Shown in pieces: positions 18,405 through 26,109 of a stretch of DNA of 64,000 nucleotides. How positions within the stretch are numbered: position 1 is the stretch's first letter; every line of letters starts with the position of its first letter. The stretch is from assembly GCA_020631235.1 (NCBI GenBank), contig JAHDHQ010000009.1, positions 96,124-160,123 of the forward strand. Reading direction: 5' to 3'. Below the pieces are notes generated by a model that ran no database searches, had not been told where the DNA came from, and was given only the letters and a program-made list of their open reading frames with translations. Origin of the DNA: Saprospiraceae bacterium. Its GTDB lineage: Bacteria > Bacteroidota > Bacteroidia > Chitinophagales > Saprospiraceae. The position numbers and the translations under genes are program-made.

Positions 18405-21020
18405 ATGGAGGAATCAACAAATATGATGAATAAACCGAGAAAGTGGCTTAAGTACTTTTTGTACTTTATCTGGGCTGCTCTACTGATTGGGTTTATTACT
18501 TTATTTGTTTTTTTGTCCAATATCTCAAACGGTGATTTACCTTCATTCCAAGAATTAGAAAACCCTAAATACGATCTAGCTAGCGTGGTGTATGATGCTA
18601 ATGGAGAGGCTTTTGGTAAATACTTTATCGAAAATCGAGAACAAATTAGTTTTGATCAGATTTCTCCTCACATCTACAATGCATTGTTGAGTACAGAGGA
18701 TCTAAGATATTACGATCATACGGGTATTGACTTTAGGGCCTTGCTTAGAGTTGCCTTTAAAACTGTTTTACTCAAAAAAGAAAGTTCTGGAGGCGGAAGT
18801 ACTATTTCCCAGCAACTTGCTAAGTTGTTGTTTAGGCGTCCTAATTTATCTGGTAAGTCAGCATTAGGAAAAGTAATGGCCCTCGTAGAAGTAAAAGTGA
18901 AAGAATGGTTTACCGCCATCAAATTAGAAAAGCAATACACTAAGGATGAGATCATGGCTATGTACCTTAATAAATTTGATTTTATAAATGGTGCACATGG
19001 TATCGAAGCTGCCTCTCAAACGTATTTTGGCAAATCACAAGAGTTTTTGGCTCCTGAAGAAGCGGCCACATTAGTGGGAATGCTTAAAAATCCGAGCCTG
19101 TACAATCCGCTCAGATTTCCTGAAAAATCAGAAAACAGAAGAAATGTTGTACTCGGCCAACTGAAAAAATATGGCCATATAGATCAAATATCATTTGACT
19201 CTTTATCCTCCAAAAAATTAAATATGGAAGATTTTGAGAGAGATGCACATGACAAAGGACCAGCCCCGCATTTTCGATCAGAACTAACTAAATGGCTAAA
19301 AGAATTACTTAAAAAGGAAGAATATTTAAAGCCCGATGGCACAGCGTATAATATTTATACTGATGGATTACAAATCAATACAACCATAGATCTTGCTTTC
19401 CAAAAACACGCAGAACAAGCCGTGTTTGATCATATGAAAACCAATCAAGCTAAATATTGGAAAGTATGGGATAACAAAAATCCATGGACATACGAAGCAG
19501 ACGAAACGCAAAAAGAATTAAGGCTGGGAGTCTTAGAAAGAAGACTCAAGGAATCCGATCGATATCTTGCCCTCCATAAGCAATATTTAGGACCCATTAA
19601 AACTAAAATCAGAAATAAACATGCTGATCTGCCTCTATCCGAAAATGTAATCAAAGCACTGATCAAGGTAAAAGACCAAAAACAAAGACTTTCGCACTAC
19701 TTCAAAAACAACACCTTAAAAGAAAGGTACGTAAATCAGTATAAAGATCTAGTCACCCATAAAGATATGGACGAGCTGCGCAAGCAATACAATGCGCTGA
19801 TTAATGACTACAAAACCGTATTTGATACTCCTGTAAATATGAAGATCTACGATTACGAAAAAGGAGAGATTGAGGTCGAAATGAGTCCTAAAGATTCAGT
19901 GAAATATCATAATCAGCATTTGCAATCAGGCTTACTTTCTGTAGACCCTAAATCAGGCCATATTAAAGCTTGGGTAGGAGGTGTCGGATTTAAATATTTT
20001 AAATTTGACCACGTCAATTCCAAGCGGCAAGTTGGTTCGACCATCAAACCTTTTGTTTATGCAACTGCTATTTCTTTACAAGGTATTTCACCATGCCAAG
20101 AATTTGAAGACATACAATATACTATTGCTCCAGGAGATGTAGATTTATTTGTGGATGAAGAATGGAGCCCAGCAAATGCTAATGAAAAATTTACAGGTAA
20201 TCTATATAATTTGTATCAAGGTTTATTGTATTCTAAAAACTCAATAACTGTCAGACTGGTCAAGGAGCTGGGTAGTGTAGATGTAATAAGAGAAGTACTT
20301 CACAATTGCGGCATTGACAAAAAAATGACCTTGCCTTCTGGTCGTCTAGCCGTACCTCGATTGCCTTCCATGGTGCTGGGTGCAGCAGATTTATCTGTGA
20401 GAGATATGGCAGGTGCTTACACCACTTTTGCTAATAATGGCAATTATACTGAACCTATTTTTGTAAGTACTATAAGAGATAAAAGTGGAAAAGTAATTTT
20501 CACAGGTATTCCTGAACGTAAAAAAGCCATTAATCCGCTATATAATGCGGTAATGGTCGATATGCTGATGAACAATTTAGCTGGTGGATACAACCTAGGT
20601 ATAAAAAGTAAAGCTGGTGGAAAAACAGGTACAACTAATGATTTTGCTGATGCATGGTTTATGGGCATCAGCCCTAATTTAGTGACAGGCATCTGGGTAG
20701 GAGGTGATGATAATTGGATTCGGTTTTTAAGCCTGGACAATGGCCAAGGATTTGTCATGGCTAGGCCTATTTTCCAAAACTATATGAAAAAAATTGAAGC
20801 AGACGAAAGCATCAATTTTGATATCGATGCTAATTTTGCTGCTCCACCAGATGGTTTCCAAGAAATTACAGATTGTGCTCGATACAAACAGCAAACTCCA
20901 GATGCAGAATTGCAAGAAACCACCCAAACACAATCGACTTATGATGAATTTGATGACGAATTCGAGGAAGAAGAGTTTGAAGAAGAGGAGTTCGATGAAG
21001 AATTTGACGAAGAGTTTTAG
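18405..21020 (+). CDS. Class A penicillin-binding protein (PBP1A-type), copy 2 with acidic tail
   Basis: This 871-residue bifunctional peptidoglycan synthase is paralogous to 12325-14802. One membrane anchor spans about residues 15-37. The GT51 domain has STEDLRYYDHTGID near 95, GGGSTISQQLAKLLF, and KQYTKDEIMAMYLNKFDF. The transpeptidase domain has Ser545-Lys548 (SxxK), Ser610-Asn612 (SxN) and Lys740 (KTG). The last 26 residues are almost only Asp/Glu with a Phe every four or five positions, an extension not found at this length in copy 1. Starts at 18405, 18423 and 18426 are all possible; a -7 element at 18389-18396 would favour the later two. It is 45 nt upstream of the serine hydrolase gene and probably co-transcribed with it. 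Confidence 0.95.
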   Translation: MEESTNMMNKPRKWLKYFLYFIWAALLIGFITLFVFLSNISNGDLPSFQELENPKYDLASVVYDANGEAFGKYFIENREQISFDQISPHIYNALLSTEDLRYYDHTGIDFRALLRVAFKTVLLKKESSGGGSTISQQLAKLLFRRPNLSGKSALGKVMALVEVKVKEWFTAIKLEKQYTKDEIMAMYLNKFDFINGAHGIEAASQTYFGKSQEFLAPEEAATLVGMLKNPSLYNPLRFPEKSENRRNVVLGQLKKYGHIDQISFDSLSSKKLNMEDFERDAHDKGPAPHFRSELTKWLKELLKKEEYLKPDGTAYNIYTDGLQINTTIDLAFQKHAEQAVFDHMKTNQAKYWKVWDNKNPWTYEADETQKELRLGVLERRLKESDRYLALHKQYLGPIKTKIRNKHADLPLSENVIKALIKVKDQKQRLSHYFKNNTLKERYVNQYKDLVTHKDMDELRKQYNALINDYKTVFDTPVNMKIYDYEKGEIEVEMSPKDSVKYHNQHLQSGLLSVDPKSGHIKAWVGGVGFKYFKFDHVNSKRQVGSTIKPFVYATAISLQGISPCQEFEDIQYTIAPGDVDLFVDEEWSPANANEKFTGNLYNLYQGLLYSKNSITVRLVKELGSVDVIREVLHNCGIDKKMTLPSGRLAVPRLPSMVLGAADLSVRDMAGAYTTFANNGNYTEPIFVSTIRDKSGKVIFTGIPERKKAINPLYNAVMVDMLMNNLAGGYNLGIKSKAGGKTGTTNDFADAWFMGISPNLVTGIWVGGDDNWIRFLSLDNGQGFVMARPIFQNYMKKIEADESINFDIDANFAAPPDGFQEITDCARYKQQTPDAELQETTQTQSTYDEFDDEFEEEEFEEEEFDEEFDEEF

Positions 21021-21065
21021 GTGGTTTATAACTAGCCATAATTACTGTACATAGCCTTATTAAAA

Positions 21066-22181
21066 ATGAAAAAAATCCTGAGCGTTTTTTACCTCTTAAT
21101 GTGTATGGTGGCAAGTTTAAATGTCACAGGACAATTAGATTTAAAAAAGCAATTAGACTCTATTGCAAATGCAGGAATAGATCAAGGAATTCCCGGGATA
21201 CAAATATTGATCTCCAATCCGACATCTTCACCCATCATTTACAATTATGGCTTTCAAGATATTGCTAAAACTAACGAAGTAAACGATTCTACTCACTGGC
21301 GTTATGGCAGCGTCACAAAAATCTTTACAGCTGTAATGATTCTACAGTTGGTTTCGGAAGGTAAATTATCTCTAAACGATCAAGTGTCTCAGTATATAGA
21401 CTTAAAACAGCATAATGATGCCGGGATAAGTGTCAAACAATTATTAAATCATTCTTCCGGCCTATATAATTATACTAAAACTGGTAAGCTTACATATGAA
21501 GACACGATGCAGACATGTTTGGCTTATAGTCTAAAACGCAAATTAGATTTTAAACCAGGAACTAAGTATAAATACTGTAATACTGGGTTTTTAATATTAG
21601 GCTTAATCATAGAGAAAATAACCAATCGTACTTATCAAGAGAATATAGTGGAACGAATCTTTGAACCATGTGGCTTAGAAAGTATGCAATATTGTATGGA
21701 TGCTCAAGTCCCTCCAAACACAGCAAAGGGATACGAAAGGAGGCGCAAAAAATACAAAGATGTGACTAATATTGACCACAAATGGGCAAACGCTGCTGGT
21801 GCAGTTTTAGGGAACCTTGATGACCTTCAAGCCTTTACAGCTTGTTTGTTTGACGGCGCCTTACTAGATTCAGTTCTATTATCCCAAATGATAAGCCCTA
21901 CAAACTTTTATCGAGATTTAGATGCTGGAGGTACAGAATGGTATAACCATGCAGTAGGGCTTTGCTGGGATGTTAATATAGATAAAGCGGGCCACACAAT
22001 GTATGTGTCCCATGGTGGCAACACTAGAGGCTATAATGTAGATATTCATTACAATACACAAACTAAATTAACCATAGCAATTGGCATGAATCTATTTCCA
22101 AATGGAAAATACAAACCCGTATTTAGTACTCAAAATAGAATGATCAATGCAGTACATGAATACTACAAATTTGATCCATAA
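21066..22181 (+). CDS. Serine hydrolase, class C beta-lactamase/PBP fold
   Basis: This 371-residue exported protein has a signal peptide MKKILSVFYLLMCMVASLNVTGQ. It carries the beta-lactamase-family motifs in order: SxxK at Ser82-Lys85 (GSVTKIF), YxN at Tyr170-Asn172 (YCNTG), and HGG at His316-Gly318 in place of KTG. Enzymes with this set include D-alanyl-D-alanine carboxypeptidases, esterases and true class C beta-lactamases. HGG and the distance to known AmpC enzymes favour a peptidase or esterase over a beta-lactamase. Its position directly after a PBP1A gene suggests peptidoglycan-peptide trimming in the periplasm, which is inference. Confidence 0.9.
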   Translation: MKKILSVFYLLMCMVASLNVTGQLDLKKQLDSIANAGIDQGIPGIQILISNPTSSPIIYNYGFQDIAKTNEVNDSTHWRYGSVTKIFTAVMILQLVSEGKLSLNDQVSQYIDLKQHNDAGISVKQLLNHSSGLYNYTKTGKLTYEDTMQTCLAYSLKRKLDFKPGTKYKYCNTGFLILGLIIEKITNRTYQENIVERIFEPCGLESMQYCMDAQVPPNTAKGYERRRKKYKDVTNIDHKWANAAGAVLGNLDDLQAFTACLFDGALLDSVLLSQMISPTNFYRDLDAGGTEWYNHAVGLCWDVNIDKAGHTMYVSHGGNTRGYNVDIHYNTQTKLTIAIGMNLFPNGKYKPVFSTQNRMINAVHEYYKFDP

Positions 22182-22262
22182 ACTCCAGTAAATTTCCTTC
22201 GATTAGAAAAGATCATCTGAGCATTTTTACGATCAGTTCTGATCATTTAAAATAATCCAAAA

Positions 22263-22294
22263 AAAAATGGTTGCAACCCCTTGCAACCATTTTT
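22263..22294. terminator. Perfect 14-bp terminator hairpin, bidirectional
   Basis: Arms 22263-22276 and 22281-22294 pair perfectly around a CCCC loop. The A-run on one side and T-run on the other make it usable from both strands. It lies 82 nt after the serine hydrolase stop and would also stop transcripts coming from the minus strand. Confidence 0.8.
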
Positions 22295-22299
22295 AGTAT

Positions 22300-22345
22300 A
22301 ATCCCATGAACATATCAGTAAAAAATGTTACTCTTATTGAGTAAC
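22300..22345. repeat. Repeat unit copy 1: 17-nt motif plus hairpin
   Basis: The motif AATCCCATGAACATATC (22300-22316) is followed, after 10 nt, by GTTACTC-TTATT-GAGTAAC (22327-22345), a 7-bp stem with a 5-nt loop. The same arrangement recurs 158 nt downstream. Confidence 0.65.
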
Positions 22346-22457
22346 TGGAAAGAAAACCAACTTATATAGAAAACTCAATCTATTATTTCTTTTTGTGTCT
22401 TTCGGAAAAATTAGGCTTGCTAAAGGAGAAATGCCATTGCAGTCCCCCTTTAACAAG

Positions 22458-22502
22458 AATCCCATGAACATATCCGAATTTTATAACTGATTATCTCAGT
22501 TA
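22458..22502. repeat. Repeat unit copy 2: 17-nt motif plus hairpin
   Basis: An identical 17-nt motif (22458-22474) is followed, after 9 nt, by TAACTGA-TTATC-TCAGTTA (22484-22502), again a 7-bp stem with a 5-nt loop. The stem sequence differs from copy 1 while the geometry and the loop start TTAT are kept, a pattern expected of a conserved RNA structure. Confidence 0.65.
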
Positions 22503-22628
22503 AATTTTTAAGAAGCTCGTTTGCTTCTTGTTATTCACATATCAAAGATAAGTTGGAAACAAGGCTATACCAAAGACAAAAATGGGCCTTTGTAACATAA
22601 TTAATTTTATAATGTATAACTAGTTGAT

Positions 22629-23753
22629 TTAAAATGGATTTTGAAGCATTGGGTTGTCCAAATAACTAGTATCTATGAGGGTATTTAAAAAAGCCATGAG
22701 TGATTCTATCTTCTCATCACTAAGCTCAAGAGGTCGAATATTTGCATTTTTATTAATAGAGTTCTCACCGCCACTGTTGTAATGGTCTAGTACCGTGGTT
22801 AAATCTTCCATTCTCCCATCATGCATATAGGGAGCAGTAAACGCTACATTATACAGATTAGGCACTCTAAATTTTCCATTTTGCGCAGGGTCATTTAAAA
22901 AACCTCCATATCCTTTATCAACAAACAACTGTAAGTTATCTCCTACGGAATCAAGACCATTGTTTTCATAGAAATTAGTGGTAAATAAAGGAGCTACATG
23001 ACAATGCGAACATTCGGCATCCAAACTATCAGCCTCTATGTTAGACGTATCTTCAAACAGATCTTTCCCTTTGTCTTCTTGGTTTGAAAAAAAGTCTAAA
23101 CCTTGAGAAACTCTTATAAATTTAGATTTGTGACCTGTAATGATGATGCGCTCAAATGACGCTATTGCTTTAGCAGCTAATTCTTTAGTGATTTCTGAAG
23201 TGTTCTCAATGCCAAATGCTTGTCTAAATTTTTCTTGGTATAAAGGATTTAGCTTTAACTTTTCGATGACTTGTGGCCATGTGTGGTGCAGTTCTACTTC
23301 GTCTTCCACAGGCAACAAAGCTTGTTCCTCTAATGTCTGCACTCTCCCATCCCAAAATAAGCCATTATAATTAAAACCAACATTGATTAAAGACATGGCA
23401 TTTCTGTGTCCATTAACACCATCGATACCTTGGCTGGTAATTTGATGGTCTTGAAAATGTAGCTCAGGTAAGTGACAACTGGAACATGACATAGTACTAT
23501 CCGCAGAGAGAACTGGATCATAAAAAAGATGTCTACCCAGATCTATTCCTTCTAATGTTAATGGGTTGTCTTCTGGAATTTCCAGCTTTGGAAAACCGAA
23601 GGGAATTTCTGGCTCATAGCTACTTGGATCATAGACAATATCGGTTAAATCTATATCCTTAGCATTGGGCATTTCTGGATCTTGACAACAAGAAAACCCA
23701 ATTAAAACGACACACAGTCCTAGAAGCTTACTATGTATTATTCGGCGGTCCAA
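22629..23753 (-). CDS. mbnH: MbnH/MauG-like diheme cytochrome c peroxidase-family lipoprotein
   Basis: This 374-residue exported protein has two c-type heme motifs, CSSCH at Cys90-His94 and CSHCH at Cys248-His252. The flanking signatures of the CcpA/MauG family are present (GIDLGRHLFYDPVLSADSTMSC, GHRNAMSLINVGFN, FRVPNLYNVAFTAPYMHDGRM). The N-terminus is a lipoprotein signal ending in GFSC. The start is a TTG at 23753, overlapping the mbnP stop by 16 nt; no ATG would preserve the signal peptide. In methanotrophs MbnH, encoded next to MbnP, oxidises a Trp of MbnP to kynurenine. Adjacency to an MbnP gene makes that role more likely here than simple H2O2 removal. The exact substrate residue is not proven. 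Confidence 0.85.
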   Translation of the reverse strand: MDRRIIHSKLLGLCVVLIGFSCCQDPEMPNAKDIDLTDIVYDPSSYEPEIPFGFPKLEIPEDNPLTLEGIDLGRHLFYDPVLSADSTMSCSSCHLPELHFQDHQITSQGIDGVNGHRNAMSLINVGFNYNGLFWDGRVQTLEEQALLPVEDEVELHHTWPQVIEKLKLNPLYQEKFRQAFGIENTSEITKELAAKAIASFERIIITGHKSKFIRVSQGLDFFSNQEDKGKDLFEDTSNIEADSLDAECSHCHVAPLFTTNFYENNGLDSVGDNLQLFVDKGYGGFLNDPAQNGKFRVPNLYNVAFTAPYMHDGRMEDLTTVLDHYNSGGENSINKNANIRPLELSDEKIESLMAFLNTLIDTSYLDNPMLQNPF

Positions 23754-24487
23754 GCGCTTGGTAAATTTCTAGATATATTAATAATTCCTGGAAGGTCTGG
23801 GTGGTGATTAAAAGGCATAGAAGGAATATCGAAATAATTACCATCTTCTGTTTCGAATAATTTATCATGATCTAAAAAAAGATCCAATGTATTGCTTCCA
23901 GCATCTATAGCAAGATCGATTGGAATTTCAACTCTTGCATAATTATTATTTCCACCTACATGAAAAACACAGCCTTCATCAAAACTCCCATCAAATTCGG
24001 TATCATATTTTGCTTCAATACGAATAAATGTGTAGCTATTCCAAGAAGGCCAGTAGTAACCTGCTTGACTTAAAACATTATCTGAACTAAAATCAGATGG
24101 CGTTTTACTATTGTTTTCTTCTGTAACTCCTACACCAAAAGAAATGGTGTGGTAATCATCAATTTCTATATCTGGATATTGTATTCCGATCCCTTCCATA
24201 GCTCTTTCCACACTGGTATTTACATTAGAAAAATCGATGAATTCTATATCCGACAATACCAAGTTTTTATCATCTGATATCAAAGTAATATCACTAATAA
24301 ACATGTCAGAAATGGTATACCTTAAGGTAAGGTCACCTAATTGGTTTTTTTCTAACATAGTTAAAACATTACCATCATGACTAGCATGAAAGCGCAAGTC
24401 TAAACTAGCTTTGTCTTCTTTACATGACATGAGAAGACTAATTAATACAAAACAAAAAATCGTAGATAACTTATTCATCATTGCCAT
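23738..24487 (-). CDS. mbnP: MbnP family copper-protein lipoprotein
   Basis: This 249-residue lipoprotein (signal MAMMNKLSTIFCFVLISLLMSC) has the MbnP-domain pattern: LDLRFHASHDGNVL at the start of the mature protein, a TISDMFISDITLIS strand pair, ISFGVGV, and CVFHVGG in the C-terminal half, followed by a long alternating beta segment. Trp residues at YYWPSWNSY are candidate targets for oxidation by the diheme partner. I used the ATG at 24487, one nt after the upstream stop; a TTG at 24496 is also in frame. It is followed by the mbnH-like gene with overlap, so expression is coupled. Copper binding and kynurenine formation are known for the methanotroph homolog and inferred here. Confidence 0.82.
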   Translation of the reverse strand: MAMMNKLSTIFCFVLISLLMSCKEDKASLDLRFHASHDGNVLTMLEKNQLGDLTLRYTISDMFISDITLISDDKNLVLSDIEFIDFSNVNTSVERAMEGIGIQYPDIEIDDYHTISFGVGVTEENNSKTPSDFSSDNVLSQAGYYWPSWNSYTFIRIEAKYDTEFDGSFDEGCVFHVGGNNNYARVEIPIDLAIDAGSNTLDLFLDHDKLFETEDGNYFDIPSMPFNHHPDLPGIINISRNLPSAWTAE

Positions 24488-24488
24488 T

Positions 24489-25301
24489 TTATTCAATAAC
24501 AGAAACCATTACAGATTGTTGCAAACTATTCAATAGGTTTTCACCTACTGCATCAACGCTAAAAATACTTAAATCAATACCTGCCAGAGCTACATCTAAA
24601 AAATAATCAATCTGAAATGTCTTGTCGAGTCCTTCAGAAAGATTTAATCCATTTTCTCCAAATGCATATACAAGTTTTATTTCATTACTATTTGTTAAGA
24701 TAGATCTATATCTAATCGTATCTAGTTGACTGGTGTCTATGGCCAATACTGTGTTAAAAACGCTAAACCTATTATCCTCGATAAATAAACTATCATTCGC
24801 TGCAGCTAGATCTAAATTGTCACTGGTGATTATGGAAGTATCTTGCATAGAGGCCGAAAGACCCAAGTAAAATTCGATGGTATCAAGAACTTCTATATCT
24901 CTAATAAAACCTACATCTTTACTGTTTTTAACCGGACTAAAGAAAAAATCATCAATATAAATATCGTCTAATACTGATACGGTGTCCGCATTTTTAATGG
25001 TATCACCCTCACTATTCCAGCCTCTAAACCTAGAAATAAAAAATTCAGCGCTAACGTACTTAAAAGTATTATTAAAATCATCTAAATAAACGCTGTCGGA
25101 GTTGACACTAATAGAATCGAAAAGAGTTCTAAACTGAAGTTTTACTTTGGGTTCAGTACAACAATCATCGCAAGCTTTATCTGCAGTGATATCATAATTA
25201 CTAGCCCATCTTTCTAGACAACCTTCTTGCTTCATATAGCATGATGTCAAGCATAATATGCTAATCAAACAAAGTAGTTTTCCCAGAAAGTTTATTCTCA
25301 T
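24489..25301 (-). CDS. Divergent MbnP-like lipoprotein
   Basis: This 270-residue lipoprotein (MRINFLGKLLCLISILCLTSC) is followed by a Cys-rich segment, GCLERWASNYDITADKACDDCC, resembling short Ca-binding-like stretches of Bacteroidota surface proteins. The rest (VKLQFRTLFDSISVNSDSVYLDDFNNTFKYVSAEFFISRF onward) follows the MbnP-domain layout, but the HxGG motif is not visible. It precedes mbnP with a 1-nt gap. I chose the ATG at 25301 because it gives a normal lipoprotein signal. This start lies inside the exonuclease gene, a 41-nt overlap; a TTG at 25325 is also in frame. It may be a partner or paralog of MbnP, and the assignment is by pattern, not by a firm domain match. Confidence 0.7.
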   Translation of the reverse strand: MRINFLGKLLCLISILCLTSCYMKQEGCLERWASNYDITADKACDDCCTEPKVKLQFRTLFDSISVNSDSVYLDDFNNTFKYVSAEFFISRFRGWNSEGDTIKNADTVSVLDDIYIDDFFFSPVKNSKDVGFIRDIEVLDTIEFYLGLSASMQDTSIITSDNLDLAAANDSLFIEDNRFSVFNTVLAIDTSQLDTIRYRSILTNSNEIKLVYAFGENGLNLSEGLDKTFQIDYFLDVALAGIDLSIFSVDAVGENLLNSLQQSVMVSVIE

Positions 25302-26100
25302 AATCCTTAAGTAATTTTTTGACAATTTGCTTTACTTGAATCGAAAAATCTTTGTCAATGATCCAATTATAATACTGTCTATCTTTATAAAGAACGGGAG
25401 CAACCGGCTGACCAATATACTTTCCGAAATTAAATACAATACTGCCATCTGACGCATACTTAAAGCGATTAGTAACATCGACGGTACGTTTATCTTTTAA
25501 AAACGCGGCTATTTCGGTCACATTACCATTGATGGGGTTATCTATTTCATTCCCATCTGGATCCTCCATTTTAGTACCTTTATACTTAGTTATCATCCCT
25601 TTAAAGACATCTACTGTAGCTTGAACATCTGCTAATGCATCATGCGCATTTTCTAACTTTTCACCACAGTAATACTTGAGAGCAGCTACTAGTGTGCGAG
25701 GCTCCATTTTGTAAAAAATCTTTTGTACATCTAAGGTTTTAACTTTTGTGATATCTAATGTTTTCCCAGCACGATTAAATTCTTCCATCAACATTGGAAT
25801 ATCAAATCTATCTGAGTTATATCCTGCCAAATCTGAGTTTTCAAAATAGGACCATAACTTATCCGCCGCTTGTATAAACGTGGGCTTATTTCTTACCATA
25901 TCAGCTGTAATACCATGCACAGCCATGGATTCTTGTGAGATATGCATGGATGGATTAATGAGCATTTCAAACTCTTCAGGTGCTCTTCCGTCTTTGTAGT
26001 ATTTTATGAGTCCTATTTGGACGATGCGATCTTTTAATACATTTAAGCCTGTAGCTTCTATATCGAAAAATACCAAGTCCCTATCCAGTTGAAATTCCAT
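25261..26100 (-). CDS. DnaQ-like 3'-5' exonuclease (DEDDh family)
   Basis: This 279-residue cytoplasmic protein has ExoI motif FFDIEATGL (Asp13, Glu15 near the N-terminus), the ExoII region GYNSDRFDIPML and ExoIII HDALADVQAT, the DEDDh arrangement of DNA polymerase III epsilon-type exonucleases. A C-terminal segment (FNFGKYIGQPV ... YYNWIIDKDF) resembles the small DUF3820-type domain. It is not obviously the replicative epsilon subunit: no clamp-binding or alpha-binding tail is recognisable. The gene is 9 nt after terC, and its last 41 nt overlap the start of the MbnP-like gene. This places a nucleic-acid enzyme inside an envelope/metal operon with no clear functional link. Confidence 0.88.
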   Translation of the reverse strand: MEFQLDRDLVFFDIEATGLNVLKDRIVQIGLIKYYKDGRAPEEFEMLINPSMHISQESMAVHGITADMVRNKPTFIQAADKLWSYFENSDLAGYNSDRFDIPMLMEEFNRAGKTLDITKVKTLDVQKIFYKMEPRTLVAALKYYCGEKLENAHDALADVQATVDVFKGMITKYKGTKMEDPDGNEIDNPINGNVTEIAAFLKDKRTVDVTNRFKYASDGSIVFNFGKYIGQPVAPVLYKDRQYYNWIIDKDFSIQVKQIVKKLLKDYENKLSGKTTLFD

Positions 26101-26109
26101 ATTTTTATT

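Larger units (their letters stand above)
22182..22628. other. 447-nt convergent intergenic region with repeated structured elements
   Basis: No credible ORF is present. The region lies between the 3' ends of the serine hydrolase (plus) and the diheme peroxidase (minus). It contains a strong terminator, two copies of a 17-nt motif each followed about 10 nt later by a 7-bp hairpin with a 5-nt loop, and another hairpin AAGAAGC/GCTTCTT at 22510-22529. The density of structure suggests either duplicated 3'-end processing or termination signals, or a small RNA. Confidence 0.6.

Noticed and set aside
21066..22181. Antibiotic-resistance class C beta-lactamase
   Set aside because: The SxxK/YxN motifs fit, but HGG replaces KTG and the context is cell-wall synthesis, so a peptidase or esterase is more likely.
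22200..22260. GATCA-containing short repeats after the serine hydrolase
   Set aside because: Three near-copies of GATCA/GATCAT are present, but spacing is irregular and no symmetry or length makes them more than chance.
22300..22502. CRISPR array reading of the repeated 17-nt motif
   Set aside because: Only two copies, 158 nt apart, with no regular spacers and no cas genes in the window.
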